Positions 16,154-24,123 of a stretch of DNA of 64,000 nucleotides are shown one piece after another. The notes beneath the pieces are model-generated. The model made no database searches. It was not told the origin of the DNA and saw only the letters and a list, made by a program, of their open reading frames with translations. The stretch's first letter is position 1, and every line of letters starts with the position of its first letter. This DNA comes from Streptomyces sp. NBC_00510. Its GTDB lineage: Bacteria > Actinomycetota > Actinomycetes > Streptomycetales > Streptomycetaceae. A program made the position numbers and the translations under genes. The DNA lies in assembly GCA_036013505.1 (NCBI GenBank), contig CP107851.1:8914001-8978000 (forward strand), read 5' to 3'.

Positions 16154-18829
16154 TCAGAGCCCGTAACGTTCCCGGGCCTCCTGCACGGTCTCCCGCTTGA
16201 CCTCGCCGCGCCTGGCGAGCGCGGCCAGCGCGGCGACGACCACCGACTGCGGGTCCACACCGAAGTGGCGGCGCGCCGCATCGCGCGTGTCCGACAGGCC
16301 GAAGCCGTCGGTGCCGATCGAGTGCCACTCCTGCGGCACCCACTGGCTGATCTGGTCCGGCACCCCGCGCATCCAGTCGCTCACCGCCAGCACCGGGCCC
16401 GGCGCGCCCTCCAGGACACGGGCCACATGGGGGAGCGGGGCGTCCTCGCCGCGCAGCCGGGCCGCGTCGTACGCCAGACCACCGCGCCGCAGCTCGCTCC
16501 AGGAGGTCGCCGACCACACGTCCGCCGCCACGCCCCACTCCGCGGCCAGCAGCTGCTGCGCCTCCAGGGCCCAGTGGATCGCCGTGCCGGAGGCCATCAG
16601 CTGCAGCCGCGGCGCGTCGGCGGACAGCCCGGCGGTGTCGGCGGTGCGGAATCGGTACAGGCCCTTGACGATGCCTTCCTCGACGCCCGGCTCCGTGGGC
16701 ATGGCCGGCTGGATCTTGGGCTCGTTGTAGACCGTCAGGTAGTAGAAGACGTCCTCCGCGTCCGGGCCGAACATGCGGCGCAGGCCTTCGCGGACGATGA
16801 CGCCGACCTCGTAGGCGAAGGCCGGGTCGTACGAGACCGCCGCCGGGTTGGTGGACGCGATCAGGTGCGAGTGGCCGTCGGCGTGCTGCAGGCCCTCACC
16901 CGTCATCGTCGTGCGGCCCGCGGTCGCCCCGACCAGGAAGCCGCGGCCGAGCTGGTCGGCGAGGGCCCACATCTGGTCGGCGGTCCGCTGCCAGCCGAAC
17001 ATCGAGTAGAAGATGTACAGCGGGATCATCGGCTCGCCGTGCGTGGCGTACGAGGTCGCCGCGGCGGTGAAGGAGGCCATCGAACCGGCCTCGGTGATGC
17101 CCTCGTTGAGGATCTGCCCGTTCTCCGCCTCCCGGTAGTACAGGAGCATGTCGCGGTCGACCGGGTCGTAGGTCTGGCCGAGCGGCGAGTAGATGCCCGC
17201 GCTCGGGAAGAGCGACTCCATGCCGAAGGTGCGCGCCTCGTCGGGGACGATCGGCACCCAGCGGCGTCCGCTCTCCTTCTCCCGCATGAGGTCCTTCATC
17301 AGCCGGACCAGGGCCATCGTGGTCGCGATCTCCTGGCTGCCGGAGCCCTTGGCCAGGGCCTCGAAGGGCTTCGCGGACGGCTCGGGGAGCGCCACCGGGT
17401 GCACCCGGCGGGCCGGGGCGGGGCCGCCGAGCTCGGCGCGGCGCTCCTGCAGGTAGCGCACCTCGGGGGAGTCGGCGCCCGGGTGGGCGTACGGCACCAG
17501 GTCCCCGGCGAGCGTGCTGTCCGCGATGGGCAGTTCGAGCAGGTCGCGCATGGCGCGGAACTCGGGGAGGGTGAGCTTCTTCATCTGGTGGTTGGCGTTG
17601 CGCGACTCGAAACCGCGACCCAGCGTCCAGCCCTTGACGGTCTGCGCGAGGATCACGGTCGGCGCGCCCTTGTGCGTGGTGGCCGCGCGGTAGGCGGCGT
17701 ACACCTTGCGCGGCTCGTGGCCGCCGCGGGAGGTGTGGAAGCACTCGGCGATCTTGGCGTCCGTCAGCAGCTTCGCCATCTCGGCCAGGGCCGGGTCGGC
17801 GCCGAAGAAGTGCTCGCGGATGTACGCGGCGTCGCGGGTGGCGTAGGTCTGGAACTGCCCGTCCGGTACCTCGCGCAGCCGCCGCACGAGCGCGCCCGTG
17901 GTGTCGAGGGCGAACAGCTCGTCCCAGGCGGAGCCCCACAGCGACTTGACGACGTTCCAGCCGGCGGCACGGAACTTCGCCTCCAGCTCCTGGACGATCT
18001 TGAAGTTGGCGCGGACCGGCCCGTCGAGGCGCTGCAGGTTGCAGTTGATCACGAAGGTGAGGTTGTCCAGCCCCTCACGGCCGGCGAGGCCGAGGGCGGC
18101 GGTCGACTCGGGTTCGTCCATCTCGCCGTCGCCGAGGAAGGCCCACACGTGCGAGCCGGAGGTGTCCTTGATGCCGCGGTGGGTCAGGTAGCGGTTGAAG
18201 CGCGCCTGCTGGATCGCGGCGAGCGGGCCGAGGCCCATCGACACGGTCGGGAACTCCCACAGCCAGGGCAGCCGCCGCGGGTGCGGGTAGGACGGCAGGC
18301 CGTCGCCGCCGGCCTCCTGGCGGAAGTTGTCCAGCTGCCGCTCGGTCAGCCGGCCGTCGAGGAAAGCGCGGGCGTAGATGCCGGGGGAGGCGTGGCCCTG
18401 GACGTACAGCTGGTCGCCGGAGCCGTCGCCCTCCTTGCCGCGGAAGAAGTGGTTGAAGCCGGTCTCGTACAGCCAGGCCGCGGAGGCGAAGGTGGCGATG
18501 TGGCCGCCCAGGCCCAGGCGGCTGCCGCGGGTCACCATGGCGGCGGCGTTCCAGCGGTTCCATCCGGCGATGCGCCGCTCCATCTCCAGGTCACCGGGGA
18601 GCTCGGGCTCCGCGGCGGTCGGGATGGTGTTGATGTGCTCGGTCTCCAGCAGCGACGGCACCGCGAGACCGGACGCCTGCGCGTGGTCGAAGGTACGGCG
18701 CATCAGGTACGCCGCGCGATCAGGGCCGGCGGCGTGGGTGACCGCGTCGAGTGAGGCGGCCCATTCGCCGGTCTCTTCCGGGTCCGGGTCCGGCAGGTGA
18801 TCGAGCGCGCTCAGCGTGGCGTCGGTCAT
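16154..18829 (-). CDS. aceE: Pyruvate dehydrogenase E1 component, homodimeric type
   Basis: 891 residues, the normal length of single-chain E1. Thiamine-diphosphate binding is visible at GDGEMDEPES near residue 225, followed by NCNLQRLDGPV. The C-terminal transketolase domain includes SMFGWQRTADQMW. E1 decarboxylates pyruvate and transfers the acetyl group to the lipoyl arm of E2 in the pyruvate dehydrogenase complex. The ATG at 18829 was chosen because homologues begin close to the sequence LPDPDPEETGEW. No E2 or E3 gene is adjacent, as is usual in Streptomyces. The upstream GntR gene and the palindrome at its promoter suggest dedicated control. Confidence 0.95.
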   Translation of the reverse strand: MTDATLSALDHLPDPDPEETGEWAASLDAVTHAAGPDRAAYLMRRTFDHAQASGLAVPSLLETEHINTIPTAAEPELPGDLEMERRIAGWNRWNAAAMVTRGSRLGLGGHIATFASAAWLYETGFNHFFRGKEGDGSGDQLYVQGHASPGIYARAFLDGRLTERQLDNFRQEAGGDGLPSYPHPRRLPWLWEFPTVSMGLGPLAAIQQARFNRYLTHRGIKDTSGSHVWAFLGDGEMDEPESTAALGLAGREGLDNLTFVINCNLQRLDGPVRANFKIVQELEAKFRAAGWNVVKSLWGSAWDELFALDTTGALVRRLREVPDGQFQTYATRDAAYIREHFFGADPALAEMAKLLTDAKIAECFHTSRGGHEPRKVYAAYRAATTHKGAPTVILAQTVKGWTLGRGFESRNANHQMKKLTLPEFRAMRDLLELPIADSTLAGDLVPYAHPGADSPEVRYLQERRAELGGPAPARRVHPVALPEPSAKPFEALAKGSGSQEIATTMALVRLMKDLMREKESGRRWVPIVPDEARTFGMESLFPSAGIYSPLGQTYDPVDRDMLLYYREAENGQILNEGITEAGSMASFTAAATSYATHGEPMIPLYIFYSMFGWQRTADQMWALADQLGRGFLVGATAGRTTMTGEGLQHADGHSHLIASTNPAAVSYDPAFAYEVGVIVREGLRRMFGPDAEDVFYYLTVYNEPKIQPAMPTEPGVEEGIVKGLYRFRTADTAGLSADAPRLQLMASGTAIHWALEAQQLLAAEWGVAADVWSATSWSELRRGGLAYDAARLRGEDAPLPHVARVLEGAPGPVLAVSDWMRGVPDQISQWVPQEWHSIGTDGFGLSDTRDAARRHFGVDPQSVVVAALAALARRGEVKRETVQEARERYGL

Positions 18830-18882
18830 GGTGAACGCCTCCCAGTTGGTTCCGTGCGGGCAGGGGTGTCCCCGTGTCTCAC

Positions 18883-18910
18883 AGAGTAAGACTGATCGAT
18901 GATCGATCAA
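18883..18910 (-). promoter_or_regulatory. aceE promoter with 17-bp perfect palindrome
   Basis: TGATCGATGATCGATCA (18893-18909) is a perfect palindrome around one central base. A minus-strand promoter TTGATC (18905-18910), 16-base spacer, TACTCT (18883-18888) overlaps it. The palindrome lies 64-80 bases upstream of aceE and is a likely site for the adjacent FadR-type GntR regulator. Confidence 0.75.
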
Positions 18911-18977
18911 ATACCTTGTGATGAGGGTCACAAAGGGGGAGCTCCGATGGTCCGGGCGGGGGTGTTCCGGGCCGGCG

Positions 18978-19604
18978 TCAGCCGCCCTGCGGGGCACAGC
19001 CCAGCACATGCTCCTTGACCAGCTCGCCGACCCGCGGATCGTCCCTGCGGAAGGCCTCCACCACCGCCTGGTGCTCCTCGGCGTACAGCCGCTGCCGGGT
19101 GCCCAGCCAGCGGATCGACAGCGCCGTCCACACCTCGATGCCCAGCGACTCCCAGGTGTGCAGCAGCACGCTGTTGCCGGAGGCGCGCACCAGCTCGCGG
19201 TGGAACGCCACGGTGTGCCGCACCTGAGCCCCGGCGTCGCCCTCCTCGTCCGCCTCGTGCAGCAGCGCGACCTCGGCCTCCAGCGCCGACAGGTCGTGCC
19301 GCAGGCGCGGCGCCGCCAGCTCCGCGGCGATCTGCTCCAGGCCCGCCCGCACCGGGTAGATCTCCTCCAGGTCCCCGGCGGTCAGCCGGCGCACCCGCAC
19401 CCCCTTGTTCGGGGCGGACTCGATGAGCCGCATGACCTCCAGCTCCCGCAGCGCCTCCCGCACGGGCGTCTGGCTGACCTCCAGCTCGGTGGCGATGCCC
19501 CGCTCGACGATCCGCTCCCCGGGCTTCCACCGCCCGCTGACGATGCCGTCCACGATGAACTCGCGGATCTGCTCGCGCAGAGAGCGGACGACGGGCGGCG
19601 CCAT
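18978..19604 (-). CDS. GntR-family regulator, FCD (FadR) subfamily
   Basis: 208 residues. The winged helix (about 1-75) contains LEVSQTPVREALRELEVMRLI, the classic GntR recognition region. The all-helical FCD ligand domain spans about 80-205, with the metal or ligand histidines in HRELVRASGN and HQAVVEAFRRDD. It is on the same strand as aceE, 148 bases upstream of it, with a palindromic promoter between. By position it is a PdhR-like regulator of pyruvate dehydrogenase; the FCD ligand (pyruvate or another organic acid) is not determinable from sequence. Confidence 0.87.
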   Translation of the reverse strand: MAPPVVRSLREQIREFIVDGIVSGRWKPGERIVERGIATELEVSQTPVREALRELEVMRLIESAPNKGVRVRRLTAGDLEEIYPVRAGLEQIAAELAAPRLRHDLSALEAEVALLHEADEEGDAGAQVRHTVAFHRELVRASGNSVLLHTWESLGIEVWTALSIRWLGTRQRLYAEEHQAVVEAFRRDDPRVGELVKEHVLGCAPQGG

Positions 19605-19697
19605 GGGGACTCCTCCGGAAAAGGGCAGCTGACTAGACGATACGGCGACGGCGCCCTCCGGCGGTCCCGTACGGCGGCACCGGGTGCCGCCGCGCCC

Positions 19698-20833
19698 TCA
19701 GGCGAGGGCGACTTCCACGCCGCCCTCGGCCAGCACCTCCAGGACTGCGCCGAAGCGGCTGTCCGGCTCCCCGCGGGAGTCCAGCGTCACGCCCAGCGCC
19801 CGCCGGGCGACCGCGGAATCCCGCCACACCAGGGTGCACGGGGTGGTGACCCCGAAGCCGCCGCGGAGGCAGTCGGCCAGGGCGTCCGCATTGCAGCCGA
19901 GGTAGCCGCCCGGACCGTTCATCGCCTCACCCAGCGCGAGGTAGAGGCCGGGCTCGTCGGTGACGTACCGGCCGTCCAGGTCGTACACGAGCCCGGCGGG
20001 CCGCGCCGGACGCGGGCCCGTGCAGCCGCGGTCCCGGACGAGGCCCAGCCACAACGACCGCTCACGGGTGGCATACCCGGACCAGGTACCGGACTCCGCC
20101 GGGGGCCCGGCGAGCCACCGGTCCCACAGCGCCCAGGCACGAGCCGGGAAGGGCTCCCGCACGCCGTCGGTGAGATCGACGTCGACGAGCCCGAGGCCGA
20201 GTGCCGACGGCCGCCACCCGGCGATCCCGGCGGTCACGTACCGGTCCAGGACGGCCTCGCCCCTGCCGCCGAGGACCTCCAGCCTGGCCTCGTCCAGGCG
20301 CAGGGAGCGGCGGGTGCCGGTTTCGAGGGCGGCCCGCAGCTCCGCGCCGGGCGCGCAGCCGAGCAGCCGCAGCGGCGTCCGGGACGGCTCACCGTCCGGC
20401 GGGACGACGTCCGAGGCGTCCCGGCAGACGCCGAGGACCCGGTGTCCGTCGTGGATCAGCAGCCCCGCCGCGAGGCAGGGTTCGCCGGGCGGTTCGGGCC
20501 ACCCGTCGACGGCGTCCAGGAACACGTCCCACGCGGCGGGCGCGCCGGGGCGATGGCGGTGACCCGTGATCCGCGCGTCCTCCAGCCGCCACGGCGCGTG
20601 CGGGTGGTCGAACGGATCCGGCGCGGCGTGCCGCCCGCAGTCCCGCGGGCTCAGCCAGAGGTCACCGAGGAATCCGGTGCCCGGCCCGTCCAGGACGTCG
20701 AGCGCCGGTACGGGTCCACGAGCAGCCCCGACACCCGCGCGCACACGCCCCACAGCAGGTCGTCCGCGGACCGGACCAGGGCGAAGCCCGGACGGTCCGC
20801 GCGCTCGACGTCCCGCGGCCAGTGCCGCCGCAT
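19698..20833 (-). pseudogene. Barstar-domain protein gene with a -1 frameshift
   Basis: Two overlapping frames make one protein. The N-terminus (MRRHWPRDVERADRPGFALV...) runs in one frame from 20833 to about 20714; the rest (...ALDVLDGPGTGFLGDLW) continues in the next frame. Adding one C to the CCC run at 20712-20714 restores V-D-P-V-P-A-L-D-V-L across the junction. The C-terminal domain (about 90 residues) is barstar-like: DLDGRYVTDEPGLYLALGEA, then GYLGCNADALADCL. Barstar inhibits the ribonuclease barnase. No barnase gene is adjacent. The middle part is of unknown function. The shift is either a sequencing error in a C run or a recent inactivation. Confidence 0.75.
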
Positions 20834-20855
20834 GTTCCTTCTGCCCCCGGAGGAT

Positions 20856-21659
20856 CTACCGGCCGAGATCGTAGGCGACCGTCACCGGCGCGTGGTCGGA
20901 CCAGCGCTCGGGGTGGGTGTCCGCGCGCTCGACCCGGGTCTGCGCCGCCCGGGCCGCCAGGCCGCGGGTCGCGACGTGGAGGTCGATGCGCCAGCCGCTG
21001 TCGTTGTCGAAGGCGCGGCCGCGGTAGGACCACCACGTGTACGGGCCCTCGCCCTCCGGGGTGAGGTGGCGCACGACGTCGGTGTACCCGGCCTCGTCGT
21101 AGACGCGGGAGAGCCACGCCCGCTCCTCGGGGAGGAAGCCGGCGTTCTTCTGGTTGGCCCGCCAGTTCCTCAGGTCGCGCTCGGTGTGCGCGATGTTCCA
21201 GTCACCGCAGATCAGCACCTCGCGGCCGGCGGCGGCGGCCTTCTCCCGCAGCTTGACCATGTGCTCCAGGAACGCCGCCATGAAGCGCTCCTTCTCCTCC
21301 TGCCGCTCCGTGCCGACCTCGCCCGAGGGGAGGTAGAGGCTGGCGACCGTCACGCCGGGCAGGTCGACCTCCGCGTAGCGGCCGGAGCCGTCGAACTCCT
21401 CCGAGCCGAACCCGATCCGGCTCGCGGACGGTTCCTGCCGCGAGTAGAGGGACACCCCGGCCCGGCCCTTCGCGGCCGCCGGGGCGTGGAGCACGTGCCA
21501 GCCCTCGGGGGCACGGACCTCCTCGGGCAGCTGCGCGGCCTCGGCGCGGACCTCCTGCAGGCACACCACGTCGGCCGTGGTCGCCTCCAGCCAGGGGAGG
21601 AAGCCCTTCTTGGCCGCGGCGCGCAGCCCGTTCACGTTCACGGTGGTCACGGTGAGCAT
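20856..21659 (-). CDS. xthA: Exodeoxyribonuclease III
   Basis: 267 residues, the usual length. The endonuclease/exonuclease/phosphatase fold shows its motifs in order: TVNVNGLRAA at the N-terminus, CLQEVRA with the metal-binding Glu near residue 37, ICGDWNIAH with the catalytic Asp and Asn near residue 155, and WSDHAPVTVAYD with the terminal Asp-His. The enzyme repairs abasic sites and removes 3' blocks. The ATG at 21659 follows no obvious strong ribosome binding site. A divergent acetyltransferase starts 73 bases away. Confidence 0.92.
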   Translation of the reverse strand: MLTVTTVNVNGLRAAAKKGFLPWLEATTADVVCLQEVRAEAAQLPEEVRAPEGWHVLHAPAAAKGRAGVSLYSRQEPSASRIGFGSEEFDGSGRYAEVDLPGVTVASLYLPSGEVGTERQEEKERFMAAFLEHMVKLREKAAAAGREVLICGDWNIAHTERDLRNWRANQKNAGFLPEERAWLSRVYDEAGYTDVVRHLTPEGEGPYTWWSYRGRAFDNDSGWRIDLHVATRGLAARAAQTRVERADTHPERWSDHAPVTVAYDLGR

Positions 21660-21731
21660 GACGGGGACGATACCGGCCCGCCGGAGGGTGCCCGTACCGG
21701 GGCGTAGGCCGCACACCCGTACGATGTGCGA

Positions 21732-22232
21732 GTGGAGATCCGGAAGACGCGCTACGACCACCCCGACGCCGTGGTGCTGACCGAGCAGGTGCAGCAGGAG
21801 TACGTCGTGCGGTACGGCGGCCCCGACGAGACGGCGATGGACCCCGACCACTTCGACGGCCCGCAGGGCGAGTTCATGGTCGGCTACCTCGACGGCGCCC
21901 CCGTGGCGACCGGGGGCTGGCGCGGTCAGGACGCCTCCCCGGAGGGCTTCGAGGACGGCGACGCCGAGGTCAAGCGCATGTACGTGGTGCCGCAGGCCCG
22001 GGGCCGGGGCTTCGCACGCCGGATGCTCGCCGCGCTGGAGACCGGCGCCGCCGCGGCGGGCCGCACCCGGATGGTGCTGGAGACGGGGCGGATGCAGCCG
22101 GAGGCGATCGCCCTCTACGCTTCCTGCGGCTACACGCCGGTGACCAAGTTCGGCCACTACAAGGACAGTCCGCTCAGCGTGTGCCTGGGCAAAACGCTCC
22201 GGGCACCGGCCGAGGAGGCCGTTCCCGCGTAG
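21732..22232 (+). CDS. GNAT-family N-acetyltransferase, probably leaderless
   Basis: 166 residues from the GTG at 21732 (another GTG lies two codons upstream). The acetyl-CoA site is VKRMYVVPQARGRGFARRMLAALE near residue 85, followed by RMVLETGRMQPEAIALYASCGYTPV, a textbook GNAT ending. A TACGAT -10 box (21720-21725) ends six bases before the GTG and there is no ribosome binding site, so the mRNA is probably leaderless. It heads a short plus-strand series with the PPOX and ferredoxin-like genes. The substrate is unknown. Confidence 0.85.
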   Translation: MEIRKTRYDHPDAVVLTEQVQQEYVVRYGGPDETAMDPDHFDGPQGEFMVGYLDGAPVATGGWRGQDASPEGFEDGDAEVKRMYVVPQARGRGFARRMLAALETGAAAAGRTRMVLETGRMQPEAIALYASCGYTPVTKFGHYKDSPLSVCLGKTLRAPAEEAVPA

Positions 22233-22241
22233 CCTTGGTCC

Positions 22242-22628
22242 ATGATCGAGGACAGCGCGTCCGCCCGGCTCGCGGCGGGCAAGTACCTACTGGTGACCAC
22301 CTACCGGCGGGACGGCCGTAGCGTTGCCACCCCGGTCTGGGTGGTCGGCGACGGTGAGGCGGTCGGCGCCTGGACCGCGGCGGACTCCGGCAAGGTCAAG
22401 CGGATCCGCAACCGCGCCGACGTGCTGGTCGGCCCCTGCGACGTACGCGGCAACCCCACCGGGGAGCAGGTGCCCGCGCGCGCCGAGATCCTCGGACCGC
22501 AGGAGACCGAGCGCTACCGTTCCCTGGTCGCCCGCAAGTACGGTCTGCTCGGCAGGCTGACTCTGTTCGGCAGTCGGCTGCGCCGCGGCCGCGAGGGCAC
22601 GGTGGGCGTGCGGATCACCCTCACGTGA
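22242..22628 (+). CDS. PPOX-class F420-dependent oxidoreductase
   Basis: 128 residues. The split-barrel flavin/F420 fold is indicated by KYLLVTTYRRDGRSVATPVWVVG at the N-terminus and by the R-x-x-x-R segment of the barrel end. Members of this class use cofactor F420 to reduce biliverdin, aflatoxins or other compounds, and many have no known substrate. A TAGCCT -10 box formed partly by the stop codon of the preceding gene ends six bases before the ATG, so leaderless transcription from an internal promoter is likely. The downstream gene overlaps by four bases (GTGA). Confidence 0.82.
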   Translation: MIEDSASARLAAGKYLLVTTYRRDGRSVATPVWVVGDGEAVGAWTAADSGKVKRIRNRADVLVGPCDVRGNPTGEQVPARAEILGPQETERYRSLVARKYGLLGRLTLFGSRLRRGREGTVGVRITLT

Positions 22629-23020
22629 GCGGTGGTGTGCCGCGGCAGGGCGCCTGCACGGTGAGCGTCTGCCGCGACTGCTGCTGCGGTACGGAGAAGG
22701 TCCCCGGCGTCGACCACGACGTGCAACTCGACCTGCTCCGGCGGGAACTCGCCGGCGTCTGCCGGGTACGCGTCACCGAGTGCCTCGACGTGTGCGAACA
22801 GGCCAACGTCGTCGTCGTGCAGCCCTCGCCGGAGGGGCGCGCGGCCGGCGGCCGGCCGGTCTGGCTCGGCCTGGTCAACGATCCCGGTGCCCTCGACGAC
22901 ATCGTCGCGTGGGTGCGCGCCGGGGGACCGGGCCGCGCCGTACCGCCCGACGTCCTGGACCTCTACGCCATCGAACCGCCGGGCGGCCGCGCCGTGGGCG
23001 CCGTGGACGCGGCGGGCTGA
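22625..23020 (+). CDS. (2Fe-2S) ferredoxin-like thioredoxin-fold protein
   Basis: 131 residues, start GTG overlapping the stop of the PPOX gene. A cysteine set CRDCCCGTEK near residue 16 and CLDVCEQAN near residue 54 matches the thioredoxin-like [2Fe-2S] ferredoxin pattern, in which four cysteines of two pairs hold the cluster. Translation coupling to the PPOX-class protein suggests they act together. A terminator hairpin follows 40 bases downstream. No partner reductase is nearby. Confidence 0.8.
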   Translation: MSGGVPRQGACTVSVCRDCCCGTEKVPGVDHDVQLDLLRRELAGVCRVRVTECLDVCEQANVVVVQPSPEGRAAGGRPVWLGLVNDPGALDDIVAWVRAGGPGRAVPPDVLDLYAIEPPGGRAVGAVDAAG

Positions 23021-23060
23021 GCGGGCCGAAAACGCCGCCGCGAGACCCGGGACACGGCAG

Positions 23061-23092
23061 GGGCCGTACGGGCTTCGTTGCCCGTACGGCCC
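23061..23092. terminator. Bidirectional terminator
   Basis: Perfect 13-bp stem (GGGCCGTACGGGC and complement) with a TTCGTT loop, between the convergent ferredoxin-like gene and the 56-residue gene. Confidence 0.82.
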
Positions 23093-23114
23093 GTGAACCG
23101 GCCGTGCCGGAGGG

Positions 23115-23285
23115 TCAGTCGATGCTCCGCAGGATGTGCGGTTCGTTCAGATCGTCCTCGTAGCCGGCCAGTCGGATCGGTGCCGACCTGGCCCAGACGT
23201 CCAGGTTCCGCACCTCCCGCTGTTGCGCGGGTTGATCGTCAGGCTCCTTGGGGAGCTGGTTCCGCTTTGACTTCTCGGGTGTCAC
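23115..23285 (-). CDS. 56-residue protein of unknown function
   Basis: GTG start at 23285 with an excellent ribosome binding site (AAGGAG, six bases upstream). The protein has a basic N-terminus (TPEKSKRNQLPKEP), a polar middle, and a distinctive C-terminal half: NLDVWARSAPIRLAGYEDD followed by LNEPHILRSID. There are no cysteines, no membrane segment and no signal peptide. It is the next gene after the HATPase gene on this strand, 290 bases downstream, and ends at a terminator. I do not recognise the family. The leader-like basic half and well-formed tail leave open a role as a small regulator or a modified-peptide precursor, but no modifying enzyme is adjacent. Confidence 0.6.
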   Translation of the reverse strand: MTPEKSKRNQLPKEPDDQPAQQREVRNLDVWARSAPIRLAGYEDDLNEPHILRSID

Positions 23286-23575
23286 CGCGCACTCCTTCGT
23301 GTCGGGTGAGCCGGACGCCGGCCCGGCCGCTGCCGGACGCCGACCGCCCGGTCGGGCTGATGGCTGAGCGGACGCGGTGGCGCCGGTTGCGGAACCGGGC
23401 GGGGACCGCGGTGGGCGGTTCCTCCCGGGGCGGAGGCAGGGGGTGTCGGTGCTCCCCCGAGGGCCTTTCCGTCGGGAGAAGCCTATGCCCGGACGCGGGG
23501 TGCCACCATCCCAATTCGGCGCGCCGCGGCGACGGCCACTCTTCCCGCGGACGCCGAGCGGTCGTCACCCGGTGT

Positions 23576-24046
23576 TCAACCGCTGCGCCGGACCGCCCCG
23601 GGACGGGCGCAGGAGAGGGTCGCCCACACCGCGCGACCGGTGCCGTGCGCCGGCGGGCGTACGCCCCAGCCTTCGGCCAAATGGGCGACGAGGGCGAGCC
23701 CGCGACCGTTCTCGTCGCCGTCGGCGGCCGCGCGCGCCTGGGGACCCGCGGTCCCGCGCCCTTCGTCGACGACCTCGATGTGCAGCTTGCCGCCCGCCGT
23801 CCAGAGCAGGCACGCGACGTGGTCGCTGCCGCTGTGCACGACCGCGTTGGTGAAGAGTTCGCTCACCACGAGGCCGGCGTCGTCGCCCAGCTCCTCCAGG
23901 CCCCATCCGCTCAGCGCGGAACGCACCTGGCGCCGCGCGACGCCGACCGACGAGGCCTGCGCCGGCAGTCGGAGCCGGAAGGTGTCCCGGGCGCTGATGG
24001 CAAAGAGCACACACGCAACTATGGCCACTGCTTGCACAGAAGGCAA
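23576..24046 (-). CDS. HATPase_c anti-sigma-factor-like kinase (WhiJ-cluster type)
   Basis: 156 residues. The GHKL ATP-binding fold is shown by the N box SELFTNAVVHS near residue 65, the G1 box EVVDEGRG near residue 92 and GRGLALV near residue 116. No dimerisation or sensor domain is present, which is the form of the RsbW/SpoIIAB-like proteins scattered through Streptomyces genomes. It is divergent from an XRE/DUF5753 regulator followed by a DUF397 gene. That three-gene set is the conserved WhiJ/AbaA-like developmental cluster. The start could be the ATG at 24046 or one of the GTG codons shortly after it. Confidence 0.8.
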   Translation of the reverse strand: MPSVQAVAIVACVLFAISARDTFRLRLPAQASSVGVARRQVRSALSGWGLEELGDDAGLVVSELFTNAVVHSGSDHVACLLWTAGGKLHIEVVDEGRGTAGPQARAAADGDENGRGLALVAHLAEGWGVRPPAHGTGRAVWATLSCARPGAVRRSG

Positions 24047-24068
24047 GGGTCATTCTGCAAATTGCACA
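24032..24068. promoter_or_regulatory. A+T-rich divergent control region with TTGCACA repeats
   Basis: TTGCACA occurs at 24032-24038 and 24062-24068, 30 bases apart, the second within the near-palindrome ATTGCACAAT. The region lies upstream of the divergent HATPase and XRE genes and is poorer in G+C than its surroundings. Confidence 0.45.
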
Positions 24069-24123
24069 ATCGCCAGTATCAGGGTGTGGGTTCCATTCCT
24101 GACATGGCACACTGCTGCCATGC

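Noticed and set aside
23290..23560. Minus-strand frame between the HATPase and the 56-residue gene
   Set aside because: The translation is Arg/Pro-rich without predicted structure, and no ribosome binding site is present. The region appears to be intergenic.
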